Position numbers and translations under genes: made by a program. Below, piece after piece: positions 31,618 to 43,930 of a stretch of 64,000 nt of DNA. Source of the DNA: Guillardia theta CCMP2712 (taxonomy: Eukaryota; Cryptophyceae; Pyrenomonadales; Geminigeraceae); contig NW_005434646.1 of NCBI RefSeq assembly GCF_000315625.1, forward strand, positions 16,993 through 80,992. Direction: 5' to 3'. The notes under the pieces were generated by a model, which did no database searches, was not told the DNA's origin, and was given only the letters and a program-made list of their open reading frames with translations. Position 1 is the stretch's first letter; each line of letters begins with the position of its first letter.

Positions 31618-34600
31618 ATGGCGCACGATGCTGTACCTCATGTCGTCAACGCCGTGGTGCTGTTGATGGTTTCAAGCTTGCATGGCAGCTTCTCTTTCTC
31701 TTTCTCTTCTCTTCACCCTGCCTCACGATCCTTGCACTTACCTAGTCATACCCCGTCTATTCGAAAGTTAAGCTGCTTTGATGGAATGAGAAATTCTCTT
31801 CGTTTGTCCTCAATGAAGCTTGCAGATGACAGAGAAAATACGACCGATCTAGTCAACCTCCTTCGGGACTTTCGAAATGGTATCCATCAAGAAGATGAAA
31901 GCAAACTTATCTTCGATGCTCAGCTATCTTCTAAAGACAGGGCCCTCCTACATGAAGCCTGCGAAAGGCTTGGATTGGGTCACGAAAGCTTTGGACAGAA
32001 TGAGGAAAGGAGGCTATCTGTTTGGAAAATACAGACCGCAGATAGATTAGAAGATATTGAGAATGCACTTCGCATTGAAAAAACAGCGGCGAGGAAGCAA
32101 TGGGAAGAAGCGATGGCATTCTCAGAACCGAACGAGATGGAGGCTGCTGGTATGCTGCTGCTGAACGCAAGGATACAAAACGTTGACGTGACGGACTTTG
32201 GCCGCTTCAAATGGACGTTGGCTGAGGATGCTTCAAGGAAAGGACACATGACGCGATTCAATGTGAAGACTGGAAGTCCAGTTGTCCTCGCACAACGCTC
32301 GAAATCCGGGCAGTGGCAAGCGAGTCAAGCATCAGGATCATTTGGTTTCATCATCAGCACTCGGAGAGGGTCGTTGGATGTAATCTTTGAAGTTCACCCA
32401 GATCAAGTCGAAAATATAGAGAACACAGAGTCAATCAGCTTGCTGGCTTCTCCTGATTCTGTCACTTATGACAGACTGCTCCAAGGCACCAGGAAGTGCC
32501 GAAACCTTGGTGGAGACTCGAAACAGATTCTTGACATGATGTTTGAGAATGATCTGGATGATATGGTCCTTTTGATGTCTGAGACATTTGTGAGGCTGAA
32601 TCTTGAGCAGAAAGAAGCACTGAATACATCACAACAATTCAAGCTTGAGTTCTTTGATTCTATGTTGAATCAAGAACAGAGGGATGCTGTAGAAAAGTGT
32701 TGTTCACCTCAAAAAACTTCTGTACTCCCTATTCAATTGATTCATGGCCCTTTTGGAACTGGGAAAACAAAAACTTTAGTTGAGGTATACTAAACAAGGT
32801 ACATGGAGTGATTTAATCATGGTTGGCAGATTATCCGACAGAGGATTAAACTAGATCAGCGGATCCTTGTTTGCGCCGCATCAAATGCGGCTGTGGACAA
32901 TCTCGCTATTGGACTGCTCCGAGCTGATGTGATTTCTTCTTATATTGAAGTTTCATACATTGACAGACCTGAACTAGCCAAACCTTCAACTAGCAAGGGC
33001 TGGGCTACCTGAAAGAGTCGATGAACAACTTTCAGGTGTAACTCTGGCTGCATTGCAGAAAAAGGAACCCAGCGCAGCTCTATCGAAATCGTTATTTCAA
33101 CAAGCAAATGAAGAGCTACGCGTTTCTGAAAAATGGAGGAGAAGCACGAACGGTGCTGCAATTCGCAGAGAGGCGAGGAAGGAGAGCCGTGAGTTGTTCA
33201 GAGATGCGAGGCAACTGCAAAAAGAGGTTCAGCGCATCCTCTCTCTATGATTGTTAATGTCTTGTTTACCGAAGGCAGTCAGTGCGACCTTGCGGAAAGT
33301 GAGAATTTTGTGTGGTACGCTTACCGGCTTTGTGTCAGCCCTGCAAGAGGTCTAGGAGATGTGACCGCTTTCGATTTGCCTAAAACAATGCGAAGGCAAG
33401 AGACGATGAATTGGTTTTGTTCGACGCAGTCATTGTTGATGAAGCCAGCCAGGTTGCTGTCTCAGCTCCAACTATCACATTTTAATGAATGCAAGCAGGC
33501 GTTGACAGCAGCAATTTTACAGACTCTGCCTTACGTCAAAAATCAGACAAAACAGTCCGTTTACTCCCATTTACCCCGGATGATTTTGGCAGGAGATCAT
33601 CGTCAACTTCCCCCTACAGTCCTCGCTGAAGATAGGGGCGCAAGAACTGTACTTCAAAGCACCATCTTTGAGGCTGACGTCTTTACCACATTTACTTAGA
33701 TCTGACATCGTTCCAGGAGTTAATGGAAAGAGATGGAGGGGGTTTAGGCGGGAACAAAGCAATTATTCGACTCGACCAAAGCGAGGTGAAACAGAAAGAA
33801 GATCTTCGTGATGCCCTTTGATTTGAAATATTTGCAAATCAGATTGTCGCAAGAGCTCAAAATCTTGTTTCAGCAAACTTATCAGAAGGAAACCTTGGAG
33901 GCCAACTTTGGAGTCAGACGCTTTTCCGGCAATACAGGATGCCAGCGTCGTTGATGGCTTTCCCAGCAGCATCTTTTTACGGAGGGTTGCTGAGACCTGA
34001 GTGTCAGAACGCCGGTGGCTACAGTTATTTGAACTGCAGTGACGAAAGCGAAACGTCATTATTGTTGAGAAAGACATGTCTGTTTGAGGCGATTGATACA
34101 GCTGGCGCGGGGTTCGACGAAGAAACAGTCACAAGTGCAGCTCCGACAGAGGGAAGCCGTTCATCTTCAGCAGTTCTTGTTCGAGACTTCTCGACGCTCA
34201 ATCGAGAGCAGGCTGAACTGACTCTCCGTATTGTAAGAGAATTGGTGGAGGTCTGGAATATCCCACCCCATGACATTGGAGTAATAACTCCATACAACGC
34301 GCATGCTTCACTTTTGAGGGAAAGGATGCAATCAGATGCCTGCATGCAATCTATCGACGTGAGCACCGTGGATGGTTTTCAAGGACAAGAGAAAGTTGCA
34401 ATCGTGTTTGATTCTGTAAGAAGCAACGCTGATTGTGAGGTGAACGGCATCTAGTTTGCTTCTACACCATGATGAAGTTTTAGGTTGGCTTCCTGTCCGA
34501 TTACAGAAGGATTAACGTGGCTCTCACTCGAGCAAAGCGAAAACTCGTTGTGGTTGGTGACTCGGCAACGTTGACAAGCGATCCGGTTTGGGCAGCATTT

Positions 34601-34696
34601 TGGGACTGGGCAGCAATGCCTGGCAGTGGCGATGCTGAGTCTTTTTCAATTGCGTACCGTTCGTATTATGAATTGCCACCAGAAGGAGGATGGTGA
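31618..34696 (+). CDS. R3H-domain SF1 helicase of the UPF1/IGHMBP2 family, possibly organelle-targeted
   Basis: ATG 31618 starts a hydrophobic stretch ([19 protein letters not shown]) and a Ser-rich presequence. Residues about 80-150 form an R3H domain ([24 protein letters not shown]). All SF1B helicase motifs are present over several exons: [11 protein letters not shown] (about 32750), [10 protein letters not shown] (about 33435), [11 protein letters not shown] (about 33595), [11 protein letters not shown] (about 33930), V VDGFQGQE (about 34370) and [13 protein letters not shown] (about 34510). Introns are short (for example donor 32786 to acceptor 32830; 34439-34482, the latter restoring [13 protein letters not shown]). 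Family members unwind RNA or DNA 5' to 3' using ATP. The amino end suggests a signal plus transit peptide with Phe after the cleavage site, as used for cryptophyte plastid or periplastid import; this is inference. Ends at TGA 34694-34696. Confidence 0.85.
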
Positions 34697-34964
34697 GTTC
34701 ACTGTCTACCAGTGCGAACAGAAATTTTGGTTGACTTTTCATCTTAATTTTTTCGGCACTTCAATATTTGATGAACACAAAACACAAAACACTATATTTT
34801 TACATTGTCCTACCCATTCTCTTCCTTCCTCGTCAATTTTCTTTCGCCTAGTATTTCTCCAACTAAAGTTTCAAATGAAATCAAAGCTAGATCACTTTTT
34901 CTTCCTTCTTCTTCATCCCCTCCCCTCCCCCCTCCTCTCCTCTACGCGTGGTTCTTTCGTCAAC

Positions 34965-35073
34965 ATGTTTGTTCGTGGCTTATCTCATGTTTGTTCCTGG
35001 CTTGCCTCATGTTTGTTCCTGGCTTACCTCATGTTTGTTCCTGGCTTACCTCATGTTTGTTCCTGGCTTACCT
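34965..35073. repeat. 22-bp minisatellite between two genes (5 units)
   Basis: Five near-perfect units of ctcatgtttgttcctggcttac between the helicase stop and the SHIPPO gene start. It lies in the 5' flank of the latter. Confidence 0.85.
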
Positions 35074-35178
35074 CGCCATTGGCAACAGATTTGACCACCT
35101 TCGCCCATTTGGTTACCACATTTTGAACCGTCCTTTGACCCAGGTTTGACCAGGATTTGAGTGCAGGCGTGTGTGATC

Positions 35179-38100
35179 ATGGTAGAGGTAGCGGAGATGT
35201 TGTCGGCTCTGACGCGTCAGATGGGGAGGGCGTTGAACGAAGCTCAGCAGCTGGAGGAAGACGCTAGCAGTCTCCTTCCCCGTACCCCACCAACCGTCAG
35301 AAGGACACATCGCAGGCACATGCCCAACCCTCAAGAACTTTGTGACTCCGAGCAAGCCGAGTTGAGTGGTAGGAAGGTTGCGGGCGGGAGATGGGGCTCC
35401 TCTGAGAGGTTCAAGGCCAAGAAGCAGAATGCTGAAGTTGGTCCTGGACATTATCAACCTGATGTCAGCAAGGTTGTGCGTAGGACGCCAGGAGCGCGTA
35501 TTTGCCCGCCCACAAGAAAGAATCTAGCTGCACATCTCAACGAGTTCCAGAAGCTCCTGGAAAAAAGCGAAGTTGGCCCTGGAAAGTACTCTCCTCAATA
35601 CTTTGCAACAAGCGAATGGGTCTCTACCCATGCACCTTGCATCCCGCAACCAAGAATCGCTTCAACGGCCCGTGTTATACAGACTCACGATTGCGAAGCC
35701 TTATACTGCAAATCTCAACGCTCTGGTTATGCACTTTCCGAGAAAAGCTTTTCTGATCGCAAAAGTGTTGGTTGCTTGAAATGGATGCCAGATTACTTTC
35801 CTGAAAGACCCGTGCAGCATACCCCCGGTCCAGGAAGCTACGACCCTCTCTTCCAATTTGTCAGCGAACGAATACCTGGCAGTTCGTGGCAGAGAAGTTC
35901 ACTTTCCTCGAACGGGAAGCTCAGTCAAGCCATTCTGTCTCATGCAAATGACATTGTTCCTGGACCGGGAAGTTACGACGTCAAGACAGACCTTCTCTTT
36001 CGAAGAAGTTCCAGCGCACTCTTTGTTTCATCTCGTCAGCTCGAGACTAGCGAAGATGAGAGTTGGGGAGACAAATTGATCTTGCAGCCCAACTTCAGTC
36101 TGGTGCATCCGCGAATCAGATGTTCTGTGACATATCGAGAGCCTTCTGTGCTGTCTCTTGCTTCAACTGAGCGTGCAGCATCAACTTCATCAGTTTCATC
36201 TCTCGACTCATCCTGTCTCTCAATTTTGAGCACCAAACGCCGATCGTTGTCATATTCTTTTTGCAAGGGTGTGGGATCGCGAAATCAGAGTCGAAATTAC
36301 AAAACAATTGGTCCTAGTGATTACATGCCAAACTACAAATTTGTATCAAGGAGAACGGCAACATGTGTCATTGCTAGGGCACATCGAGGTCTGTTAGAGA
36401 AGGAACAGCAAAGAGAATTGTACGGGGACGTGCTGTACATCGATCCTGAGACGTCATATAAGACAACTGTCAAAACCCAACCACGAATAGTCTTTTCCAG
36501 ACACAAGAAACCCTCTTTCCTTTCGCATCAGACTTCGTATCTGGGACCCAACGACAGTGGCGTGCTCGTGGGGAAGCTAGCTGAGTATACCCCTTCCATC
36601 GACATGTCAAGAACCTCCGCACGAGCGTCCGCAAGCAAGGATGAGGACGCGAGGCTGGGCCCAGGGTACTACTATGTAGACGACACGCTCACGGCTAGGA
36701 GGGTGCCCGCAGCGTTCATCAGCCCTCCGGCACCGGAAGACGAGGTGGAGGAGGACAGAGAGGGAGATCGGCTAGTGCTGGAAACGTCAGCAGCCGATGA
36801 GATGACGAGGCGGAGAGTCGTGATGATGGTGGACATCGGCAGGCAGATGGGCCGGGAGGAGGCGACGAGGAGGGACCGAGCGCCGGAAGCTCTCGACTAC
36901 AATCCCGAGGTCCCGCGAGACATCAGGGGCTTCAGCATGGCGACGCAGTCAAGCAGGAAGGAGAACGATCCAAGGAGGGGAGGGAAGTCACTTGCTCAAC
37001 AAGTACCCAAGCCAGCTACAGCCTGGTAGAGAACAGCGGGGAGGGCATACAGCATCGGGAAGAGCAAGCGGACCAAGCGAGGATGGTGGGGAGGAGGAAG
37101 ACAGAGGGGGGGACGTGCTAATCCTGGATACGAACAAGGGGTGGGAGTACCTGAGAGTCCGACACGACATTGCAGGTTTTGATAAGCAGGAAGGACGACC
37201 GGAGGCTGTCGCAGGGCAGCACTTGTCTTCTTATCTGGGACCCAACGACAGTGGCGTGGTTGTGGGGAAGCTAGCTGAGTATACCCCTTCCATCGACATG
37301 TCAAGAACCTCCGCACGAGCGTCCGCAAGCAAGGATGAGGACGCGAGGCTGGGCCCAGGGTACTACTATGTAGACGACACGCTCACGGCTAGGAGGGTGC
37401 CCGCAGCGTTCATCAGCCCTCCGGCACCGGAAGACGAGGTGGAGGAGGACAGAGAGGGAGATCGGCTAGTGCTGGAAACGTCAGCAGCCGATGAGATGAC
37501 GAGGCGGAGAGTCGTGATGATGGTGGACATCGGCAGGCAGATGGGCCGGGAGGAGGCGACGAGGAGGGACCGAGCGCCGGAAGCTCTCGACTACAATCCC
37601 GAGGTCCCGCGAGACATCAGGGGCTTCAGCATGGCGACGCAGTCAAGCAGGAAGGAGAACGATCAAGGAGGGGAGGGAAGTCACTTGCTCAACAAGTACC
37701 AAGCCAGCTACAGCCTGGTAGAGAACAGCGGGAGGGCATACAGCATCGGGAAGAGCAAGCGGACAAGCGAGGATGGTGGGGAGGAGGAAGACAGAGGGGG
37801 GGACGTGCTAATCCTGGATACGAACAAGGGGTGGGAGTACCTGAGAGTCCGGCATGGGATTGTGGAGTTTGGAAAGTTGACAGGGCGCGTGAGTGAGATT
37901 ATTGAGTCGTCAGACCCGTCACAGGATCTTGTCGACTGGGAGGGAGCGCGTGGGGTCGCGGAGAAGACTTTGGGATTCGTTGACTTCAGTCGGATGACAG
38001 CGAGGAAGGAACCTTTCTCAGCTACAACCTCAGCTGTTCTGGGCCCTGGTGCATATGAAATTCAAGACCATCTCTTGTTCAGAGACTGCTTTCACGTATC

Positions 38101-40129
38101 GTTTGGTCGACAGAGGCGATTTTCAGATGACAAGTACGAGGATGACGAGGGCGATCGCCTGGTTTTATACCCAGAGAGAGCTGAAAGTCTGATTCGCCCA
38201 AATATTCCAAGTTTCACTTTCATTTTTCAACCTTCTGCTCTTGTTTCAGAATGGGCCAGCAAAAAAATCTTTGTCCGAGGTCATGATGGAGAACTCTTTG
38301 AATTGCCTTCGATTGGAAGCAGAGTGAGAATGAAACAGCTGTCTGAAATCTTCTCAGCATGGAGACGACCTGATTTCTATGAAATCAAAGAAACCTTGAC
38401 GCGAAAAAGCTGTTACCAGAAAACTCTTGTTGACATCGGCAAGGCTTCGAATGTTAGAAAAGTGGATATTGGGATGAAACTTCAGTTTGACGACACTATA
38501 TCAACCTCTCTGCCGATTGTGAAACAGATCCATAAAGGTGGTCTCTTGGATAAAGCTGGGTCGATCCAGAAAGGAGATAAGATAGTCAAAATTGTGGGAA
38601 AGGATGGGAGGACGATGGATTTGCATCGATGGGCTATGAAATCAAGAAATAAAGGAGCCTCTCGCAAACTGCCAGCAGACACTTCCAATCAGGTCAACCA
38701 TCTCGGTCCTTGGAGAGAATGCGTGATATCTTCTCCGGGTACATCAACACGATCGAGGACTCAACAACATTCTTTCTTTTTCAATGTTCAAACAAAGGAG
38801 AAACTTTGGTCTTTTGACGTTTGGTCCAGGAAAGATGAGGTTGTGCGAAATATTATGCAGGAGATCGAAGAACTACAATTTCCGATCACCATTCACTTCC
38901 GAAGACACCAATCCCATTGCACATTGCAAGTCCTGGTGGAAAACTTTCAAGATTTTCTGTATGGAGCGTATGATCCCAAGTACGACCTGGTTGAACGTGA
39001 CTTGCGGTCTGTCTCAGACTTTGTGACAGCAAATGGAAGAGAGTCATCATTGGAAGCCAAGGCGAGGATGCGACTGTTCCAGAAGAACATGACATTGAGT
39101 GCTCTCAAGACGCTTCCAACGCATCTTGCTGCTCCTCCTTCTGAAGCTACCAACAGAGATTTCACATCCCAAAAGTTGGCGCTCCGTGATAAGCATGAAC
39201 GAATGTTTCGAAGTTTGCGAGAAAAGCACAAGCAGGAGGCAGAGGAGATTGATGGAGAGGAAGCTGAATCGCTGAAGCTTCGACATTCTCAAGAGAGAAA
39301 ATCGTTGAGGAAGAAGATTAGGAGGGAAGAAGAAGCTTTGGAACGATCGCTGCAAGAACAGCAGCTGATCTCGCTGGACAAGTCAGAGATTGAGAGGGAG
39401 GTTTCCAAGATAGTCCTCCAGCAACATCTGGAGCTTGATGCAGGAGCGCGGCTGAGGGAGACTGAAAGGCAACGGCGAGTGAGGTTCGCCCCTGAGAACG
39501 AGGCTCTCCTGCACACCGCTGCCTACTCGCAAGCGGCTCCTGCAGGGAAGAAGTGGATCCAGAAAGGAAAGTCGCACACCTGCCCTGACGTTCGAGGACT
39601 GACCGACCAAGAGGTTCAAGACTGGAAGCTGCACACTGAGTACCGAGGCTTCTCTGGGAGTGACGACCTCGTCAAGTGGTTCTGGCAGCTTATGGAGAGC
39701 TGGAGCCCGCGCAGAAGGGCCGAAACCCTTCAGTTGGCGACGGGAACAGCAGCAGCACCTAGGGGAGGTTTCGGGTGTTTGTTCGGGCATGACATCAAAC
39801 ACTCGGATCGGCCGATTCCTTTCTCAATTAGGAGGATAGCTGAGCGAGGCGACAAGAAACAGAAACAGCTAAGATCGTTTCCTCCTCTGAACCGCCTGTA
39901 CCTCCCTGAGTGAGCCCATGTTCTTCCTCTTGGATCTCAGCTGACAGTGCACAGGTATCGCTCCAAGCAGGAGCTGGCGGAGGGACTGAAGAAGGCGATA
40001 GGGGAGATGATGAATTTACATATCAAGTCGCGGGCAGAGGCACCGGCAGTCTCCTCCGCAACGTTGCAAAACGACATCACGTGCAGACAAGTACCCGCGG
40101 CGGCAAATCACATCTTTGTACTGAATTAA
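35179..40129 (+). CDS. SHIPPO (STPGR) repeat and PDZ domain protein, with internal duplication
   Basis: Reads from ATG 35179 (MVEVAEML). The amino half has repeated VGPGxYxP motifs (GPGHYQPD, GPGKYSPQY, GPGSYDPL, GPGSYDVK, LGPGYYYVDD), the SHIPPO/sperm-tail PG-rich repeat of flagellar and microtubule inner proteins such as ODF3. A block of about 692 bp (36536-37227) is repeated at 37228-37860. The open frame changes near 37000 within the first block because of four extra single bases relative to the second. After the duplication come another GPGAYEIQ, a PDZ domain (IVKQIHKGGLLDKAGSIQKGD about 38520), a Lys/Glu coiled coil (39180-39420) and a basic end. The frame crosses a 45-nt intron (39910-39954) to a last exon ending at 40129. 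It probably belongs to the flagellum or cortical microtubules. Confidence 0.8.
36536..37860. repeat. Tandem duplication of about 692 bp in the SHIPPO gene
   Basis: The two copies are almost identical from tatctgggacccaacgacag to gagagtccg. Copy 1 has one extra base at each of four places compared with copy 2: gatccaagg, gtacccaag, agcggggagg and gaccaagc. Confidence 0.9.
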
Positions 40130-40175
40130 TGCGGGATTGACGAGATTTGAGAGAAATGTAAAGCCAGAAAATAAG

Positions 40176-42520
40176 CTAGACAAAGGCAGGAGCGTCGAGA
40201 AGCGCCATGACGAGGCCAACGCCGTATCCTGTTCCTCGTTCATCCTGAGATTGTTGTCAATCACCTCAACCCTAAACCCTCTCCCTCTCTTCTCCTCTCA
40301 CCACAAACGCCGGCCCCGCCATGTCTACGTGCAGCCATTCGCCCTTGAAATCCTTCGGCAGATGCTGGTGGATGAAGATTCCTGCGCAAGAGCTCTGGGC
40401 GTTGGATCGGTCCTTCACCTGGTATTGCGTCATCGCATCACACCCCATCCACGTGACGAGCGCTCACGCTGTTCTTCATGTCGGCAACCTTTTGATGGTT
40501 TTGTCACAGGGTGCGATCGCACAAACACAAGGATACCTTGGACTTGAACTCGTCCTTAAAAATCTCTGGGCAGAAAGGCAAAGGATGACATAGATCGCCA
40601 CTTTTCTTGCCAGCCATGATTGCTCCTGACGCGGAAGATGACCAGAGTGAAATGCAGGATGAGGGCACTAACGATTCTCTAGCTCCTCTGAGTTGCAGAC
40701 AAGCGCAGCGTGCTTCTTTCCTGTCGATATGAGCTGTGCTCCAGTGAGGGTTGCCATGTCGATCTTGAAAACATGTCACACAAACTCAGCTTTCACGTCA
40801 TTTTTCGTGTACCAAAATGTCGGGAGAAAGGTGCTTGCAGGCATGGGCTACGCCATCTGCAAGAAGAAGTCGACCTACAAAGCTGTCATCAAGACAAAAA
40901 TTCCTTGTCGCGTCCTCTCAAGCACCTTCGGCATCCGTGTTGTTGATCTCCACACACAGGCCCGAATACCTGCAGCAGGTCAGCAGCGCAAGTGAGCTCA
41001 TGCGCCGTCACATTCGCAGGATGTCATCGTTGCGAAGGGCATTCGGTCCAATAGCATTCTCAGCCAAGCAGAGAACGAGGTGAATTCTCTTGTTGACTTT
41101 CGACTCGACAAGTCCTGCCAGCCAACCAGTCGGTCACTATTGATGAGGCAAAGAGCGATGACAACGCACCATAGAAAGCTCCCAAGAGACCCGCAGCGCC
41201 TGCCATGTCTGCTTTCATTCCCACCTGCCGGTCGCATCAGCAAGCTCCTCTTCCTATCTGTGGCAACCATGCTTCCGGATATCTTGAGGGAGAGACCACC
41301 GGTGTCATACATGACGCCCTTGCCGACGAGACATACCTGCGAGCAACAGGAAGGGATGAGCCACGCTTTCGTCTCCCCTTCACCGTCTTACTGTTTGCGA
41401 CGCTCCTTCAGGATCATATGAAAGAATTGCAAGGGCAGGCTGATTGACTGCAGCCTTGCCCACCCCTGCCACCATTCGTCATGAAGGACTCACAGTACGG
41501 CAGCGACGGCAGCACCCCAGATACCCCCGTATCCTCTATCTCGGAGCTCCGGCCCTCGGATGACGTCCATTTTGACCTGTCATGCATGAGGAGCTCTGCA
41601 TCGTCACGTGCACAGACTCACATTCTTGCACTTGTCAGCGACTTTCTTGGCTTCTTGGAGGAACGTGTCCACGTTCTGTGACATCAAGGGGTTTGAAATG
41701 CAGAGGAAGCAGAGAGGAAAGATACCATTGTCTCCGGGGGCTCATCAACAAGCCTCATGGAGAGAGAGACAGCCTCGCGCACAATGTCGCAGGATCGCAA
41801 GCGGTTGAGGTCCTGAATCTGCGAGCCATCGGGTTTCACTAGGTTGACGACGATGCTCCGATCGCCTTGGTTGGGAGCAGCTTCGCCGTTGTCCCTCCTC
41901 TTCATGGAGAAGCTAGGCAGCGCTTTCGCTAGAGCTGACGCTACAGGCCCGCACCCTCCGTCCTCGCCTATTGCAACAACGACGCGCGCATTCCCATTCT
42001 GACCGAGATTGGTCTGGAGGAGCGATGCGAGGGTGTGGACTTGTGCGAGGCTGTTGTGGCGGGAGACCTTGTCAGCCAAGAGGCCCATGACGACTCTCAC
42101 AACACTCTCCTTCTCTTTCGCCCAGGTCGATGATGATGAACCCGGCCCGCCCTCGCTGAGCTCCTTCATCATTGCATCAACTACCGTCTGGTCCAGGCTT
42201 GGAGGGATATGCTTCCGAAGGCCCCCGTCCTTGAAATCGCCGATGTTTCCTATCAGCACCAACACGTTCGTCTGCTCCTTTGTCTCCAGCGGTCCGAACT
42301 TTACCTGAGCAGATCCCGCCATCGCCCTGCAACCTCGGAGGCTGCACTGGCGAGAAGTTCGCGTCCTAGGCTTGCCAACCTGATCAAAAGCACCGGACGA
42401 GGCCTTGTGGCAGGGAAAGTTTCGGACGGCATGGTTGAAGCCAGGCAGAGGAAAAGCTGCCGCCCTCCTCCCCACCATTGCTGCCATTATCATGGCATAA
42501 GCCACCGCAGCTCTCGCCAT
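40176..42520 (-). CDS. Leucyl aminopeptidase, peptidase family M17, plastid-type presequence
   Basis: ATG 42520 starts MARAAVAYAMIMAAMVGRRAAA then FPLPGFNHAVRNF, a signal peptide followed by a presequence with Phe at the likely cleavage site, the cryptophyte plastid type. 42520-41684 is the N-terminal domain up to the helix SLSMRLVDEPPETM. Further minus-strand exons encode the catalytic half: LVGKGVMYDTGGLSLKI (about 41340), MKADMAGAAGLLGAF (about 41230), NAIGPNALRNDDI (about 41050), VEINNTDAEG and, after a 49-nt intron, RLLLADGVAHA (about 40920-40840), AGKKSGDLCHPLPF (about 40600), VADMKNSVSARH (about 40470), IFIHQHLPKDFKGEWLHVDMAGPAF (about 40340) and GYGVGLVMALLDAPAFV to the stop at 40176. 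Metal ligands (K, D, D, D, E) and the NTDAEGR arginine are all present. M17 enzymes are two-metal, usually hexameric exopeptidases. It shares a 137-bp gap with the divergent Nudix gene and converges on the SHIPPO gene. Confidence 0.88.
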
Positions 42521-42657
42521 GGGATCCGAGTTTTCAGCAAGAGGAAACCTAACCCGCCTCGTCTTAACTACTTAGTAGGAAGAGAGAGGCAGCACCAAAA
42601 GTATTTCTCTGCCCTTGCGCTTAGTTGAGCCTCGACTACGGAACCGTCAGGCGCGCC

Positions 42658-43649
42658 ATGCAGCAGGAAGGGTTCGAGGTGTTGAAAGAGGAACAGATCT
42701 TCCACAGGTGAGACAGGAGGGGACGAGAAGAGACTTACAAGCTTGTTACACAGGTATCTGACCATCATCGATAGAGTTGTCAAGTATCCGAATGGTAAAG
42801 AAGTAAAGTTCGACGTTCTTACCTGCCCAAGTGAGACATGAACTTGTGAATTACTTGCCAATGGATTCATTGACTGATTGACATAAGGCAACCATTTCGT
42901 GACTGCTCTCGCTTTCTTCACGTCAACAAAACAGTTTGCTGTGATCAAGGAGTAAGTTGACGTGTATCTGTGTTGGGAGTGTTGATAGCGCATCAGGTAC
43001 TTTCAGGGCGTCAACAGAATAGGATCGGCGATCGCATGTGGTAGATATGAACCATCAAAACATAACAGCATCTTGCACGCAGCAGAGTGAGTTATATGTC
43101 ATGAGATCCTCGGAGCAATATTGTTGATTGACCTTTCCAGATGTGAGTTGTCGGAGGAGTGTGCGCTGAAGGGAGGGAAATGGATCAAACTTATTCCCGA
43201 TGGACATCCGGGAGTAAGAATTCATCTTTCATCGACCATCCTCTTTCCCGTCTGCTTTCATTTCATCTTTCTTACAATATCTTTCATTGTCTTGTTCGTG
43301 AATCTTATCTGCCTGATCAAGTTGCGTGAAGGTCATTGAGGCGAAGTGGGCAGCGACTAGATTCACACCTTTCCTTGTGATCGATCCAGAAGAGGATGAA
43401 AGTATGGAGACAATGCTGGCTTGATAGCGCTTGATGAACTCTTACAGATCCACTCGAGAAAGACGAGGAGGAATACATGCACAGGGCAAGTGTAGAATTT
43501 TGCGTGTTTCGTTATTCTGACTTCATGAACAGGAGAATGTCACTTTAGAGCAGCTAGAAGATCTTGCTTTCAGTGGAGAAATGCATTTGCCTTCATCACA
43601 AACCGTTTTCATGGGATTGAAATATTTACGAACAAACAATTTACTATAA
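42658..43649 (+). CDS. Nudix-fold hydrolase-like protein, many short exons
   Basis: Exon 1 starts at ATG 42658 (MQQEGFEVLKEEQIFH) and, after a 45-nt intron, continues RYLTIIDRVVKYPNGKEVKFDVLTCP. Later exons read VTALAFFTSTKQFAVIKEYFQGVNR (about 42900-43015), ECELSEECALKGGKWIKL (about 43140-43185, an E-x-E-x2-EE Nudix-type helix), EAKWAATRFTPFLVIDPEED (about 43335-43400) and VTLEQLEDLAFSGEMHLPSS, ending YLRTNNLL at 43649. The fold and the ELSEE helix place it with Nudix proteins that clear nucleoside-diphosphate sugars. The helix keeps the E..EE core but not the whole GX5EX7REUXEEXGU box, so catalysis is likely but unproven. Confidence 0.68.
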
Positions 43650-43930
43650 ACTCCTTTGAGAATTTTTCGTTCCTCATCATCTTATGTGAGCTTGATGACT
43701 TAGTACATGCGTTGGTTTCTTCCATTAATAGTCGATCTTGGTTACTGATACGATCATCCGTCTACGAAATGAATAGGCGATTTTGAATACTTCACGACTG
43801 TGTAAATGCTTTCCACGATTGTTCTTACAAGAAAGACAAACTCACATAAAATGGCTTTTGAAATCTTCAATAAATGGGAGGAAACAAGAAACTTAAAAAA
43901 TTACAGTCACACATGTGCAAAACAAGGGGT

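Noticed and set aside
40266-40280. aaccctaaaccct at the end of the aminopeptidase gene as another telomere insertion
   Set aside because: Under two units and within an intron of a well-conserved gene; chance is enough to explain it.
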